Source of the DNA: Xylaria sp. FL1777
Lineage: Eukaryota; Ascomycota; Sordariomycetes; Xylariales; Xylariaceae
Length of the DNA stretch: 36,829 bases
NCBI GenBank assembly: GCA_022578965.1
Contig: MU400817.1
Span: 1 to 36,829 of the forward strand
Direction: 5' to 3'
How positions within the stretch are numbered: the first letter of the stretch is position 1; the number at the start of each line of letters is the position of its first letter. The translations under genes and the position numbers were made by a program. The notes below the pieces were generated by a model that did not search any database, was not told the origin of the DNA, and saw only the letters and a program-made list of their open reading frames with translations. Positions 1 to 11,272 of the stretch are shown piece after piece.

Positions 1-3000
1 TTTTTTTTTATTATATTTGCTTTATTAAACTTTTTATTTATATTTAATTTTGCTATTTTATTTATTTAATAAGTTTTAACTTTTTATATTTAGTATAAAT
101 ACTTTTAGCATTTATATTTAAAAAATCTTATAATTACTAAAAAATAATAACTTAAATTAGCAATTAAAAATATTAAACTATATATAGCAAGTAGTATTAA
201 TATTAATACTTATATTTTATATTTTTTATATTATTTGCTTTTGTACTTTTAACTTATATTAGAATTTTTAACTTGCTTGCATTTTTTATTAAATTATAAA
301 ACATAACAAAAGAATATATATGCTTAAATATTATTAAGAATTATTTTTATTATATATATACGCTTTTAATTATTATATTTCTTATTTTTAAAGAAATTAT
401 TAATATTATAAATTAACTAAAAATAAAGGCATTTTTTCTTGAAAGTTTTAAAAAGCTAATACTTAATATTAAAGCATATAAGCAACTAGCACAAAAAATA
501 GCAAACTTTAAAAAAAAAGCAAAAAAAAAAAAAAATAAATATATATATATAAACTTAACTGCTAATTATAAAAAGCTTTTTTTTAAGAACTAATAGCTTT
601 TTAAGAACAGCTTTAAAAAAAAGCTAGTAATTATTAAAAATTTAAAGTATAAAAAATATTTAGCTTGTTAGCTTTTTTTATAGATTAAAAAACTAAATGC
701 AAAAAATGTTTAGCTAAAAAACATATTGCTTTTTTTAATTAATGTTTTTTTAAAGTCTATTTTAAAGTTTTATTTTATATAAAAAAAAATAACCTTTATA
801 AAAAGTTTGTTTTTTAAAAACTTAAAAAAAAAAAAAAAATAGTACTAAAAAAGCACTTTAGCTATATATTCTTTAAAAATAGCAAAACTTACTAAAACTT
901 ATTTTTAAACTTAATTTAATAAATATAAAAAAAAACAATATATTTAATACATAAAAAGTATTATAATAAAAAAGCGTTAAAATATTAATAATTTATATTA
1001 TATATAATTTTAATAAAAGTTCTTTATATTTTTAACTTATTGTTTAATAAAAAAGCGCTTAATTTTTAGAAAAAAGCTTTTATAGTATACTTTGCTATAT
1101 AAAACTGCTTAATAAACATAAATAAAACGTTACTTTATATGCTTAAACTAAAAACTAAATATTTAAAGGCATTTTTATAAGCTATAAACTAAATATTAAA
1201 ATTTATAGCTATAAAAAGTTTTATAATATTAATATAATATTTATTAAAAATTAAAAAATATTACAAAAATAACAATTTTTGCTTTAATAAGTTTAACGTT
1301 ATGTTTATAAAAAATTTAATAGTTTTAGCAATAAAGCTAAAACTATATAAAAAATAAAAACCTGCAGTACAAAAACTAAATATTTAGCAGTTATTATTTA
1401 TAAAATCTTTAAAAAAACTGCTATTAAAAAAAGCTTTAAATAATTATTAAAAAAATAATAATATAAAATATTTTAATAAACTAAAGCTTTATAATAAACA
1501 AAAGCTAGCTTATTATTTTTTATTAAGTAAAGTTTTAAAAACAATATATAAAAATAATAAAAAATAATAGCTAAAAACTTTTTTTTTAAAACAATAAACA
1601 GCTATTAAAAAAACCTATTAGTATAAAAAAAAATATTTAAATCATTAAAAAAAGCTTGCTATTTATAGCTATTATAAAAACTTTTATAAAATAAACATTA
1701 CAAAATAAAAAATTAAAGCTATTTATATTACAAATATTTTTATAAAGCTAAACGCTAAAAAATAACTAAATAAGCATAAAATAAAAGCTTTATTAAACGT
1801 ATTGCTTTAGCTATATATAAATAAAAAAGCTAAAGCTTTAAAAATAAGTATTAAATCTAAATATAGCTAGTTTATAAAAAATCTTTTTATAAACTAATAA
1901 AACGTAAAATAAGCTATAATAATTGCTGCAACTTTTTAAATAAAATATTTTATAATAAAATATTGCTTAAACAATTATTAAATTATTATTTTTATTAATA
2001 TTGTTTTAAAAGTAATATATATTTTAAACTTTAAATATATTATTAATAAAAATAACAAATAAATTTTTTAAAAATTACAAAAATATTAAACAATAAAGCA
2101 CTTTAATATAAAGGTTATATTAAGCTATTTTATACTTTTTTATTTCTGCTAGCATAATAACTATATATATAAGTTTATTAAAGCTTTATATTTATATTAT
2201 ATATTTTGCAACTTAATAAGCTAATATTTAAAAAAACATATTAATAATTAAAAAAGTTATAAATAGCTTATTTAATTTTTAAAAGCAAACTTTAAAAAGC
2301 ACTTTAGCTTTAAATTGCAAAAAGATCTGCGTTTATTACTTTTAATAAGCATTAAACTTTATTATTTTCTAAAAAAACTAAAAGTAATTCTTTTTAGATC
2401 TAATAAGTTAGCTTTTTTACTATTAAGCGCTAAAAATATACAAAATAAAAAAAAAACGCTAAAAAAAAAACTAAAAGTTAATTGTTTTGCTTTTTTAATG
2501 CTTTTTATTTTAAAGCATAAAAAGAGTTCTTAGCAAAAAAAACTAATAGTTATACTAAAGAAATTATATTATAAGCAATATAAAAACGTTTTAATAATAT
2601 AAAGTTATTTTGCTATAAAAACTTTTATAAATATTCTTTTTTTTAAGTATAATAAGCTAAATATAAAATTTAGCTAAGCTTAATAGTTTAAAAAAAAAAA
2701 AGTATAAACTTTTTATAAGCACTTTTATAAAAAAAACGCTAAATACTTTTAAAAGCTTTTGCTTATATATTTAAATATGTAAAAAAGCTAAAACTAGTTT
2801 TAACAAAGCTATAATGCTTTTATAAGCATTAAAGCTTAAGCTACTTTTAAGCGCAGCAAAAAAAATAAAAAAGAACTTATAAAACTAAATAAGCAAAAAA
2901 AAATAATATTAACTTTATTTAAAAAACGTTAGTAAAAATAAAAAACTTTATAATTATAAATATTAAAATAAACTAAAAGCAGCTATATTTTAATAAAAAA

Positions 3001-3305
3001 AAATTAAAGTAAAATAAAATAGCTAAATAAGCTAACTAGCTAATTAAAGTAAATTTAAGCTAAGTTATATAATAAAAATAAAAATATAAGTATTACGCTA
3101 AATTTTAAAGTATAAATTTAACTATTATGCTTAATATTATAAAAATTAGCTACGGTTGCTTTATTTGCATTATTAAATAGCCTTTTAATTAATTATTTAA
3201 TTTCTTAATTTATATATAGCCTAATTGCTTAAATGCATAAGTTATAACTTATCTCTTTGCAATTAAAGTGTTATAATAAATCTTGTGCGATTATATAGCT
3301 TTATT
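1..3305 (+). repeat. Inverted-repeat arm 1: decayed transposon copy
   Basis: This stretch is the reverse complement of 11273-14579, with positions pairing so that the two coordinates sum to about 14578-14580 throughout. There is therefore almost no net insertion or deletion over 3.3 kb. The repeat is already present at base 1, so it may extend beyond the window. Its inner terminus is sharp near 3305 (reading AATAAAGC inward on the other strand); the sequences of the two arms are unrelated past that point. In the 127 terminal bases I aligned by eye (3179-3305 against 11273-11399) there are 10 differences, 9 of them transitions. The + strand is A-rich, which suggests that the ancestral sense strand was +, but no transposase or reverse transcriptase domain can be recognised. 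Confidence 0.93.
2315..2533 (+). pseudogene. 72-codon open stretch inside repeat arm 1, unrecognised
   Basis: This frame is open for 72 codons from a TTG codon (no ATG) to TAG. The product is rich in Lys, Leu and Phe, and I do not recognise a domain. The same frame continues upstream to about 1712, but broken by roughly 16 TAA/TAG codons, close to what this base composition gives by chance. The collinear segment of the other arm carries TAA where this copy has CAA at codon 43 (2441-2443), which is a C-to-T change. The remaining differences seen, such as ATG/GTG and CAT/CGC, are also transitions. This is compatible with a transposon coding sequence fossilised by point mutation, but an open run of this length is also expected by chance in 37 kb. 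It is not an expressed gene. Confidence 0.3.
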
Positions 3306-4419
3306 TTAATATTAGTAATATTTTTTTTTAAGTATTATAGCTATAATATATTATTTAAAATTACTGTATGTTTAATAAGTTAAAAAAGCTATAATAAAGG
3401 TTTAGCTTAAAAAACATAATATAAAAATATAATATGCTATAAGTGCTAAATAATATATTTAAGTAATATATTTTTTAACTTATAAGTTATGTTTTAAAGC
3501 AGTTTTGCTTATTTTTTTTTAAGCATTTAAATTAACTAAAAGTAACTTAGCAAAATATAACACAAAATATATTAAGCATAAATAAGCAGTTTAAAATAAC
3601 GCTAGTAAAAAACTTTTACAACATTGCTAACTATATTATTATTTTTGCTAAACATTATAAAGCATAGCTATTATGTAGTAAAACTTTTAAGCTTGCACTA
3701 TAATTAATTATTTGCATATATAATTTAAAGTTTTTTAAAGCTTACAAGTTATATTTTAAAAAGCTTAAGCTTTTTTACTAAGCATAATGCAATATTTTAT
3801 ATAAAAGTTTATTAAACTATATATAAAGCTACTTTTAACTTTTTAGTTTATTTAACATTTATTATATTTATTTTTAAGTTTTTAGTGCTTTAAGCAAAAC
3901 TAAAGTTAAAAGCTTTTAAGTAAACAAAACAACACTATTTAATAGTGCTAACTTTTTTTTTTTTATTTTTGCATAATAGCAAAAACTAAAAACAAAAACT
4001 TATAACTTTAGCAATTATAACATTAATAAACGCTAAAGCTAATTTATATATATAGTATTAATGCTTAGCGCTTTAAATAACTATGCTAATTAATTAAGCA
4101 AAAGCTTTACTTTTTAATATTATAAAGTTTAAAAAGCTTAATTTGCTATATTTATTAGCAAAAATATTATATGCTTATTTTTTAATAACTAATTTAACTA
4201 TTATTAAGCATATATTAGCTTTTATATTTTTATTACGCTAAACTTTAAAAAAACCAAGTTTTTTTATGTTTAATTATTTAAGCGTATTGCTACGCAGTTA
4301 AATTTCTTTAGTTTTAAGTATAGCTACTTAAAGCTATTATATTATAATATAATAAAAAAAAAGCTATTATATAATAATATAAATTATTTATTTAAAAAAG
4401 CTTATCTTTAAGTAAAAAA
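3306..4419. other. AT-rich DNA without gene, start of the inverted-repeat spacer
   Basis: All frames are dense in TAA and TAG. I see only short local symmetry: an imperfect AT palindrome near 4335-4395, where the motif AGCTATTATAT occurs twice about 35 bases apart. No coding remnant, RNA gene or sharp element boundary is visible after the arm terminus at 3305. Confidence 0.6.
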
Positions 4420-5560
4420 CAATGTTAGGTAATATTGGTTTCTTTTTAAAGAGAGCTTAGCACACTAAAAAAATAACTAGAAGTAATAACAATTTAAACC
4501 ATTTAAGTAATATTAGATTATATTTTTTGTAAAAACAATATTACTTTTATGTAATATCGGTTTTTTTCTATATAAAATCGGTTTTTTATAGCAAAACTTA
4601 TGTAATATTAGGTTTTTAAGTAGCTATATAGCATTAGTTTTTGTTTGCTTTTTTTATAGCATCGCTTTTTTACTAAAAATTAACTTTATAACATTAATTT
4701 CTTAAGTTTATGTAATATTAATTTTTAACCCTAAGGTATTTATATAATATTGCTTTTTTAACCTTAAGTATGTTTTGCTATATTATTATTAACCTTAAGT
4801 AATTTTAAAATATTTATATAACGTTGCTTTTTTAACCTTAAGTGCGCTATATTATATTATTAAGCAAATAAAATCATTAAAGTAATATTGCTTTTTTATT
4901 TAAGTTTTATATAATATTTAGGTTTTATTTAAGTATATTAAGCAGCATTATTACTAACTTTAAATAACTTATGTAATAACAGTTTTTTAATTAAGTTTAA
5001 TATAGTATTGCTTTTTTAACTTTAAGTTTACTAAGCAGTATTATTAACTTTAAATAACTTATATAGTATTACTTTATAAATAAAAGCTTATATAGCATTA
5101 GTTTTTAATTTTAAGTTATTTAATGTAGTATTGCTTTTTTAACTTTAAGTTTGCTAAGTAGTATTATTAACTTTAAGTAATTTATATAATATTGCTTTTT
5201 TTTAGAAGTTTATATAGCATTAGTTTTTAACCTTAAGGATACTAAGCAGTATTATTGCTAACTTTAAATAACTTATATAATATTGCTTTTTTTTGGAGTT
5301 TTATATAAAAACAATTTTTAATATTAAGTTATAAATTTAGTATTACTTTTTTAGTTAAGTTTTTTATAAAATCGATTTTTTACTATATGTTATTTATTTA
5401 GCATTGCTTTTTGTTTAGGTTTTTTGTAGTATTAGTTTTTTTTTTAAAATAGCTTATATAGCATTATTGCTACTTATTTGTTCTTTATATAGCTTTGTTT
5501 TTTGTTTTAAGTTTTTTATAATAATATTTATTTTTTATTTAAAAGGTGTGCGTTATATTA
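4420..5560. repeat. Highly degenerate tandem-repeat tract
   Basis: Two short motifs recur in alternation over about 1.1 kb. One is of the type TATATAATATTGCTTTTTT (TATAGTATTG and TGTAATATTA variants). The other is of the type AACTTTAAGT or AACCTTAAGT, often followed by CTAAGCAGTATTATTAACTTT. Spacing is irregular, with sub-blocks of roughly 30-70 bases, so this looks like an old satellite scrambled by point mutation and small indels. AACCTTAAGT-like boxes sit near 4727, 4760, 4788, 4835 and 5229. Nothing suggests coding function. Confidence 0.7.
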
Positions 5561-7189
5561 TTGTTTATAAAATATAATTTATATAGTATTATATTCTTTT
5601 TATAGTATAATATAAAAAAAAAGCAATATAGCTTATATATATAGCTAAAAGTATATATAGCTTTTTTATTTACTATAATTTTTATAGCTTGCAGTAAATA
5701 TACTACTGCTTTTTTTATTTACTTTAAATATACTATTTCTTTTTTGTACTTTTTTTGTTATATTATAATATATGTTTATTTTAGCTAAAAAGTAATTATA
5801 AAACCTAATATCTTTTTATGTATGTTTTTTAGTACTATAGGTTACTAAATGTTTATAATATAATATTATATTATAATAAAAGTTTATTAAAAAACAAAAA
5901 ATAAAAAAATAAAAAACTAAAATTTTATGTTATATATTAATTGCTATATATTTAGTTTTATAAACGTTTTTTAATGCTTTTTTTAAAAGCAATACTAATA
6001 CTTAAAGAAAATATTGCTATTTATATAAGCTTTTCTTTTTTATAACTTAAAATTAGCAGTATATTTATATGTTTAATAGCTTTTATGCTTAATTATTTGC
6101 TAGCTTAATATAATAGTATTTTTGCATTGCTTTATAAAAAGCTAATTATTTTTTTTTTATGCTTAATTTACTTACTTTTTTATATGTTAACTTTTTGCAA
6201 TACTATACCTTTTTTAATACACGTAATAAACATTTGTTTATACTTTACTTTTAATTTCTTGTTTTTATTGCTTGTTTTTTTTTTTTTTCTTTTTTTTGTT
6301 TTTATAGCTTTTATATTTTTATTGCTGCTTGTTTTTTTTTTTATTCTGCGCTATTTTTACGCTTATTTTATAATGCCTGTTTTGCGTTTTTTTAGCACTT
6401 TTATTTGTTGTGTTGCTATTTTTACTTGCTTTATTGTTTTTTTTGTAGCTTTATTATAATGCTTTTATTAGCTATAAAATATAGCTAGCAAAAACGCTAA
6501 AAAGCTTAAGCATAACAAATTATTACACTAAAAAAAAAAGCTGTTTAACTTTTTAGTTAATTTTATATTTTTTTTTTAACTTGTTTTTTAATAGTAATAC
6601 TTTAGCTTTTATATATATATATAAGTTTTTTTTGCACTACTATTATTTTACTTATAGCTAATTTTGCTTATTTTTTTTTTTTTTTATAAATGTTTTGTTT
6701 TTTACTATTTTATTATAAAAACCTTATAAAAAAGATCGCTAAACAAAACAAAAAGCTGCTATATTAAGCAAATTATTATACTTAAAAACTTTATATATAT
6801 TTTTCTGCAAAAAGAATTAATAGCTATTTTTTATTACTTTTAGCATATAAAAAATTACAAAAAAAAACAAAAAAAGCTTTTTAATTTGCATATAATAATA
6901 TAACACTAACATATAATAGCACTAAAGCATTAAAAAGCACTTAAAATCTTTTTGTTTTATTTTTGTTAACTTATTAATTTTATTGCTTTTATTTTTGTTT
7001 ATATATAAATTGTTTTTTTTTTAAGATTTTGTAATATTTTTGCGTTAAACGTTAAACTTAGCTTTTTAAAATAATAGCAAAATACCTAAGTTAAATATAG
7101 CATAATTGCTTTAATTAATACGTTAGTTTTGCTGCTATAGCTTATATTACTAAGCTAGCTTTAAAAAAAAACCATTTTTGCATTAAACT
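5561..7189. other. AT-rich DNA without supported gene, T-rich + strand
   Basis: The stretch is rich in T runs on the + strand around 6120-6700. It includes the low-complexity open stretch 6127-6459, listed separately. I see no other organised structure, no RNA gene and no clear repeat. Confidence 0.55.
6127..6459 (-). pseudogene. Possible antisense fossil of a Lys/Gln-rich protein tail
   Basis: On the + strand this is a 110-codon open frame made almost wholly of Phe, Leu, Ile and Val codons, as expected from a T-rich run; a real membrane protein is unlikely. Read on the minus strand the same DNA gives a basic stretch dominated by Lys, Gln, Ala and Arg, interrupted by TAA/TAG codons that could derive from Gln codons by C-to-T change. 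Charged low-complexity C-terminal tails of this kind are common in fungal pogo/Fot1-type transposases, but no catalytic motif is visible, so that link is only a guess. A similar composition occurs on the + strand at 35962-36138. Confidence 0.2.
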
Positions 7190-7564
7190 TAAAAACAAAA
7201 GCATTTTTTGTTTTAAAATCTAAAACTAAAAAAATTGCTTAATTTTTGTTTAATTTTTTGCAGCAGCTTAAAAAAAGTCTTTAATTTATAAAAGCAAAAT
7301 AGCTTTTTTTTTTAATATATAAAACTATTTTTAATAGTTTTTATTTTATATAATATAGTTCTAGTGTTTTATAATATAATGCGTTTAAAAATAACAAAAG
7401 ATATTTTATAAGTTTGCTATAGTTTAAAACGTAGTAATTTTTAGTTTTAAAAATAAAACAAAAAAAATTCTTTAAGTATTTTTCTTTTTTTAATAGCTAT
7501 TTAAAATACAAAAATATCTGCTTTTAAAATATAATATAAAAATATAGTAATTTTTGTTTTATAA
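7190..7564. repeat. Eroded outlying part of the 68-bp array
   Basis: The segment 7190-7290 has the same order of blocks as the units at 7565-7985: a TTTTAAAATCTAAAACTAAAAAAATTGCTTA-like core followed by T-rich sequence and CAGCAGCTTA. It lies 333 bases before the next such box, about five periods. The sequence between shows only weak traces of the unit, so this is probably the same array after heavy decay. Confidence 0.5.
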
Positions 7565-7985
7565 TTAAAACTTTAGTTTTTAGTAACTTTTTTATAGCAG
7601 CTTAAGATTTTTACTTTAAGATTTAAACTAAAAAGATTATTTAAAGTTTATTTACTTTTTTGTAGTAATTTAAGATTTTAACTTTAAAATTAAAACTAAA
7701 AAAATTGCTAAAGTTTATTTACTTTTTTATAGCAGCTTAAAATCTTAATTTTAAAATCAAAACTAAAAAAATTGCTTAAGTTTTATTTATTTTTTTATAG
7801 TAGCTTTTAATTTTAGCTTTAAAACTAAGACTTTTGTTTTTTTTTACTTTTTTGCAGCAGCTTATAATTTTAGCTTTAAAACATAAACTAAAAAAATTGC
7901 TTAGTTTTTTTTAATTTTTTTTTAGTAGCTTAAAATGCAAAGATTTTTGCTTTTTAAAACAAAACTAAAAAAAGCTTTAGTAATT
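7565..7985 (+). repeat. Tandem array, about 68-bp unit, six copies
   Basis: The box AGCAGCTTA (or AGTAGCTTA, AGTAATTTA) recurs near 7595, 7663, 7731, 7798, 7855 and 7924, giving spacings of 68, 68, 67, 57 and 69 bases. Each unit contains, in order, a T-rich run, the box, a TTTTAACTTTAAAAT-like block and AAACTAAAAAAATTGC. Most visible unit-to-unit differences are C/T or G/A, plus changes in T-run length and one unit about 11 bases short. Confidence 0.85.
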
Positions 7986-7999
7986 AATATATTATTTGT

Positions 8000-9040
8000 T
8001 TTAAAATAAACAAAGCTTACTGCTAAGTATGTTTTATTTTATTTAAGTTACTTTTTAAAAAAATTGCTAAGTAGGAATTTTGCTATTTTATTATTTATTG
8101 CACTTATAATTAAGGCTACTATTTAAAAGCTAGTGCTTTTTTGTTTTAAAACAAATAAAGCTTACTACTAAATATATTTTATTTTATTTAAGTTGCTTTT
8201 TAAAAAAATTACTAAGTAAAGATTTTGCTGTTTTATTATTTATTGCACTTATAGTTAAAGCTACTATTTAAAAGCTAATATAAAACTTTATATAGTTATT
8301 TGCTATAGCTAATTAAGCTATATTTAAGTTTTAAATACTTTTTGCTGTTTTATTATTTATTGCATTTATAGTTAGGGCTATTATTTAAAAGCTAGTGCTT
8401 TTTTGTTTTAAAACAAATAAAGTATACTACTAAATATATTCTATTTTATTTAGGTTGCTTTTTAAAAGAATTGCTAAATAAAGATTTTGCTGTTTTATTA
8501 TTTATAGCTTTAATAACTAAAGCTATTTTCTAAAAGCTAATGCAAGACTTTTTATAGTTATTTATTATAGCTAATTAAGCTATAGCTAATTAAGCTATAA
8601 CTAATTAAGCTATAGCTAATTAAGCTACATTAAAGTTTTGCATCTTTTTGCTGTTTTATTATTTATAGCGCTAATAATTAAAGCTATTATTTAAAGGCTA
8701 ATATAAAACTTTATATAGTTATTTGCTATAATTAATTAAACTATAGCTAATTAAGCTATATTAAAGTTTTATACTTTTTTGCTAGTTTATTATTTATAGC
8801 TTTAATAGCTAAAGCTATTTTTTAAAAGCTAGTATAAAACTTGCTATAGTTATTTATTATAGCTAATTAAACTATAGCTAATTAAGCTATATTAAAGTTT
8901 TATATCCTTTTGTTGTTTTATTATTTATAGCGCTAATAATTAAAGCTATTATTTAAAAGTTAATATAAAACTTTATATAATTATTTGCTATAGCTAAGTA
9001 AGCTATAGCTAATTAAGCTATATTTAAGTTTTAAATATCT
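8000..9040 (+). repeat. Higher-order tandem array with 116-161-bp units
   Basis: The landmark GCTGTTTTATTATTTAT (with variants) occurs near 8082, 8228, 8344, 8489, 8650, 8781 and 8912. The spacings are 146, 116, 145, 161, 131 and 131 bases. Units of about 145 bases carry a TTTTGTTTTAAAACAAATAAAG block. The other units carry an AGCTAATTAAGCTAT motif in one, four, two or two copies, which accounts for lengths of 116, 161 (116+45) and 131 (116+15). This is a composite satellite in which two unit types first alternate and then the second type takes over. Confidence 0.88.
8566..8625 (+). repeat. Nested 15-bp repeat, four units
   Basis: TATAGCTAATTAAGC is repeated head to tail at 8566, 8581, 8596 and 8611. 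The only difference is G to A in the third unit. One or two copies of the same 15-mer occur at the equivalent place in the other short units of the surrounding array. Confidence 0.93.
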
Positions 9041-9589
9041 AGCTTTTATATATAACAAATTAGCAGTATATTATATAAAACTGCATAAAAAATATATTAT
9101 TTGCTAGTTATTTGCTTTTTTAGCATTTTTTATAAAGCTAAGCAAAAAATTTAATAAAAACAAAAAGTTTTTATATATATTAAGTTAATTATTATAGCAC
9201 TAGTAAAAAAAGTATTTGCTTTTTTATATAAAAGAAAAAATGTTATTAAGTAGCTAGTTTTTTATAGAAATAATTTTTATTGTTATAAAATTTTAGCAAA
9301 AGAAGTATTAATATGCAAAAAAAGTTAAAAGCATAAATTTTAGTAAATTTTTTCTTAAGCAAAAAAAGCTGCAATATTAGCTTTATTATTATTACTTTTA
9401 ATTGTGTTTTAAAATCTATATAGAAATTAAAATTATAAAAACCGTATTAAAATAAACAAAGAATATAATATAAAAAAAAAAAAAAAAGCAAATATAAAAG
9501 CAAAAAAATAAAAGATCAAAATACCTAAAAATAAAAAGAAATAAAAAATACAATAAATAAATAAATCAATAAAAAAAATAGTAAATAAA
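9041..9589. other. AT-rich DNA without gene
   Basis: Nothing coding is visible. From about 9470 the + strand becomes very A-rich and grades into the 18-bp array that follows. Stop codons are frequent in all frames. Confidence 0.55.
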
Positions 9590-9705
9590 AAAAATATAAA
9601 ATAAAAAGAATATATAAAATAAAGAAAATATATAAAATAAAAAAAACGTATAAAATAAAGAAAATATATAAAATAGAAAAAATGTAAAATAAAGAAAATA
9701 TAAAA
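9590..9705 (+). repeat. A-rich tandem array, about 18-bp unit
   Basis: Variants of TATAAAATAAAGAAAATA recur with a period of about 18 bases (TATAAAAT starts near 9613, 9631, 9650 and 9667), alternating AAAGAAAA and AAAAAAAA between units. It lies in a 240-base A-rich stretch beginning at about 9470. Confidence 0.75.
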
Positions 9706-10879
9706 ATTTAACTATATTAAAAAGACTTTTTACGTAAAATACTACTATAAAATGTTTTTTTAAATGTAACTAAAATATAAAAAAAGCTTTTAAATAAAAC
9801 TATAACATATAAAACGTAATAATAAAAACTTTTCTTATAGTTTTTTTATGCTTGCAAAATTTTTTATAAAAGTAAACATAAACACAAAAAGTTAATTTAT
9901 ATTTACTTTTAAAAAAAAAAATAATTGCTTTTTTATACTACTTATAATAATAAATTTATTAGCATATTTAAATAAGCATATAATTTTTAGTATATATAGC
10001 ACTTTTAGTAATTTATATATATAAATAATAAAACATCTTTAGCTTTTTTTTCTTTTTTGCTTTTAAACTTATTGTAGTTATAGCATAGTTATGTTTTATT
10101 TTTTTATTTTATTTTATTTTCGTTTATTTTTTTTTTTTCCTTTTTAGTGTAAGTTTTTTTGTTATTTTTTTTTTATAATTTTGTTTCTTATGTTTTTTTA
10201 ATACATTAAAACTACAAAGTATATATACTTTAATAATAAATTTTAAAGCAATAAAGTTTGCAAAATAACTATTACTTTTATACTTTTGCTTTTTTTTTGC
10301 ATAAAAAAAGTTTTAATACTGCATTATAGCGCTACTTTTAAATTGTTTTATTATTTAACTAATAAAAGATTATAACAAAAAAATCTAGCTTTTTTTTTAA
10401 TTTATATATAATTAGTATTACTTATAAAAAATATATGTTTTGCTTTTTATTTATATTATACTTTTTTATTAATACTAGCAAAAAATATAGTTATAAACTA
10501 TAACTATATATATATATTTATTTTTTAACGTATTTATATATATATACGCTATTTTTATTTAAGAGCTTTTTTTTTTAAAAAAACTATATATTATAAGCTA
10601 TTATATAAGCTTAATTATCTTTTTTTTTTTTTTAACTATATATTTAAATAATAAAACAAAGCTAATTTTCTTTTAATTATAGCAATAAATTAAACTTTTT
10701 TTTACTTTTTTTTTACCTAAAAGCTTTTAAGCTATAGTATGTTTTATATTTAATTGTTTTTTGTTGTTTTTCTAAGGTGTTTTTTTTATTCCTTATATTA
10801 AATTTAACTAAAAAAAAAAAAAAACGCTTAGTATTTATAATAAAAAAAAAAGAACCGCTTTATATTTATCATGCAAAAA
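9706..10879. other. AT-rich DNA without gene
   Basis: A T-rich tract on the + strand (about 10040-10200) is a compositional mirror of the A-rich tract at 9470-9705, so the two could pair as a loose foldback. I could not align them convincingly. No coding frame, RNA gene or ordered repeat is seen. Confidence 0.5.
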
Positions 10880-11105
10880 AGCTTTTAGCTGCAATAAAAA
10901 ATAAGTTAAAAAAGGTTAAAAAGTAATATATAATAATTTAAGCTATTTGCTTATAAAAAAACAAACAATAAGTTTAAAAAAGTTAAAAAATAATATATAT
11001 TATTTGTGCTATTTATGTATAAAAAAACAGAAAATAAGTTTTAAAAGATTTAAAAGCAATATATATTATTTAAGCTATTTATTATATAAAAAAATAAAAA
11101 AAGTA
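10880..11105 (+). repeat. Tandem array, 66-bp unit, three to four copies
   Basis: GCTATTT landmarks at 10942, 11008 and 11074 are exactly 66 bases apart. Each unit has the order AAGTTTAAAAAAGTTAAAAA, ATAATATATATTATTT, GCTATTT and a run of A. A weaker fourth copy precedes these from about 10880. The array ends about 170 bases before repeat arm 2. Confidence 0.85.
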
Positions 11106-11272
11106 TGTTTTATAAAGTTTTAAAGCAAAGCTTAAATATAAAAAGCCTTTTTATTTGTTTTAAGTAGTAATAAATTTATAATATAAAAACATATAGCAAT
11201 AGTAAGCTTAAGTAACTTTATTAAGTATATTATTAAAAAAGTATATTAGTTGTTTTTTTTTTTATATATTGA

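Noticed and set aside
4420..5560. Degenerate telomere repeats (AACCCTAAGG and AACCTTAAG boxes resembling TTAGGG)
   Set aside because: The boxes are single, widely and irregularly spaced, and embedded in a longer unit; there is no head-to-tail hexamer run.
6127..6459. 110-residue hydrophobic membrane protein on the + strand
   Set aside because: It is a product of T-rich DNA (Phe, Leu and Ile codons), opens with a TTG codon, and has no context, homologue or domain.
9470..10200. Large foldback between the A-rich tract at 9470-9705 and the T-rich tract at 10040-10200
   Set aside because: The two tracts mirror each other in composition only; I could not find an ordered alignment of the non-A/T bases.
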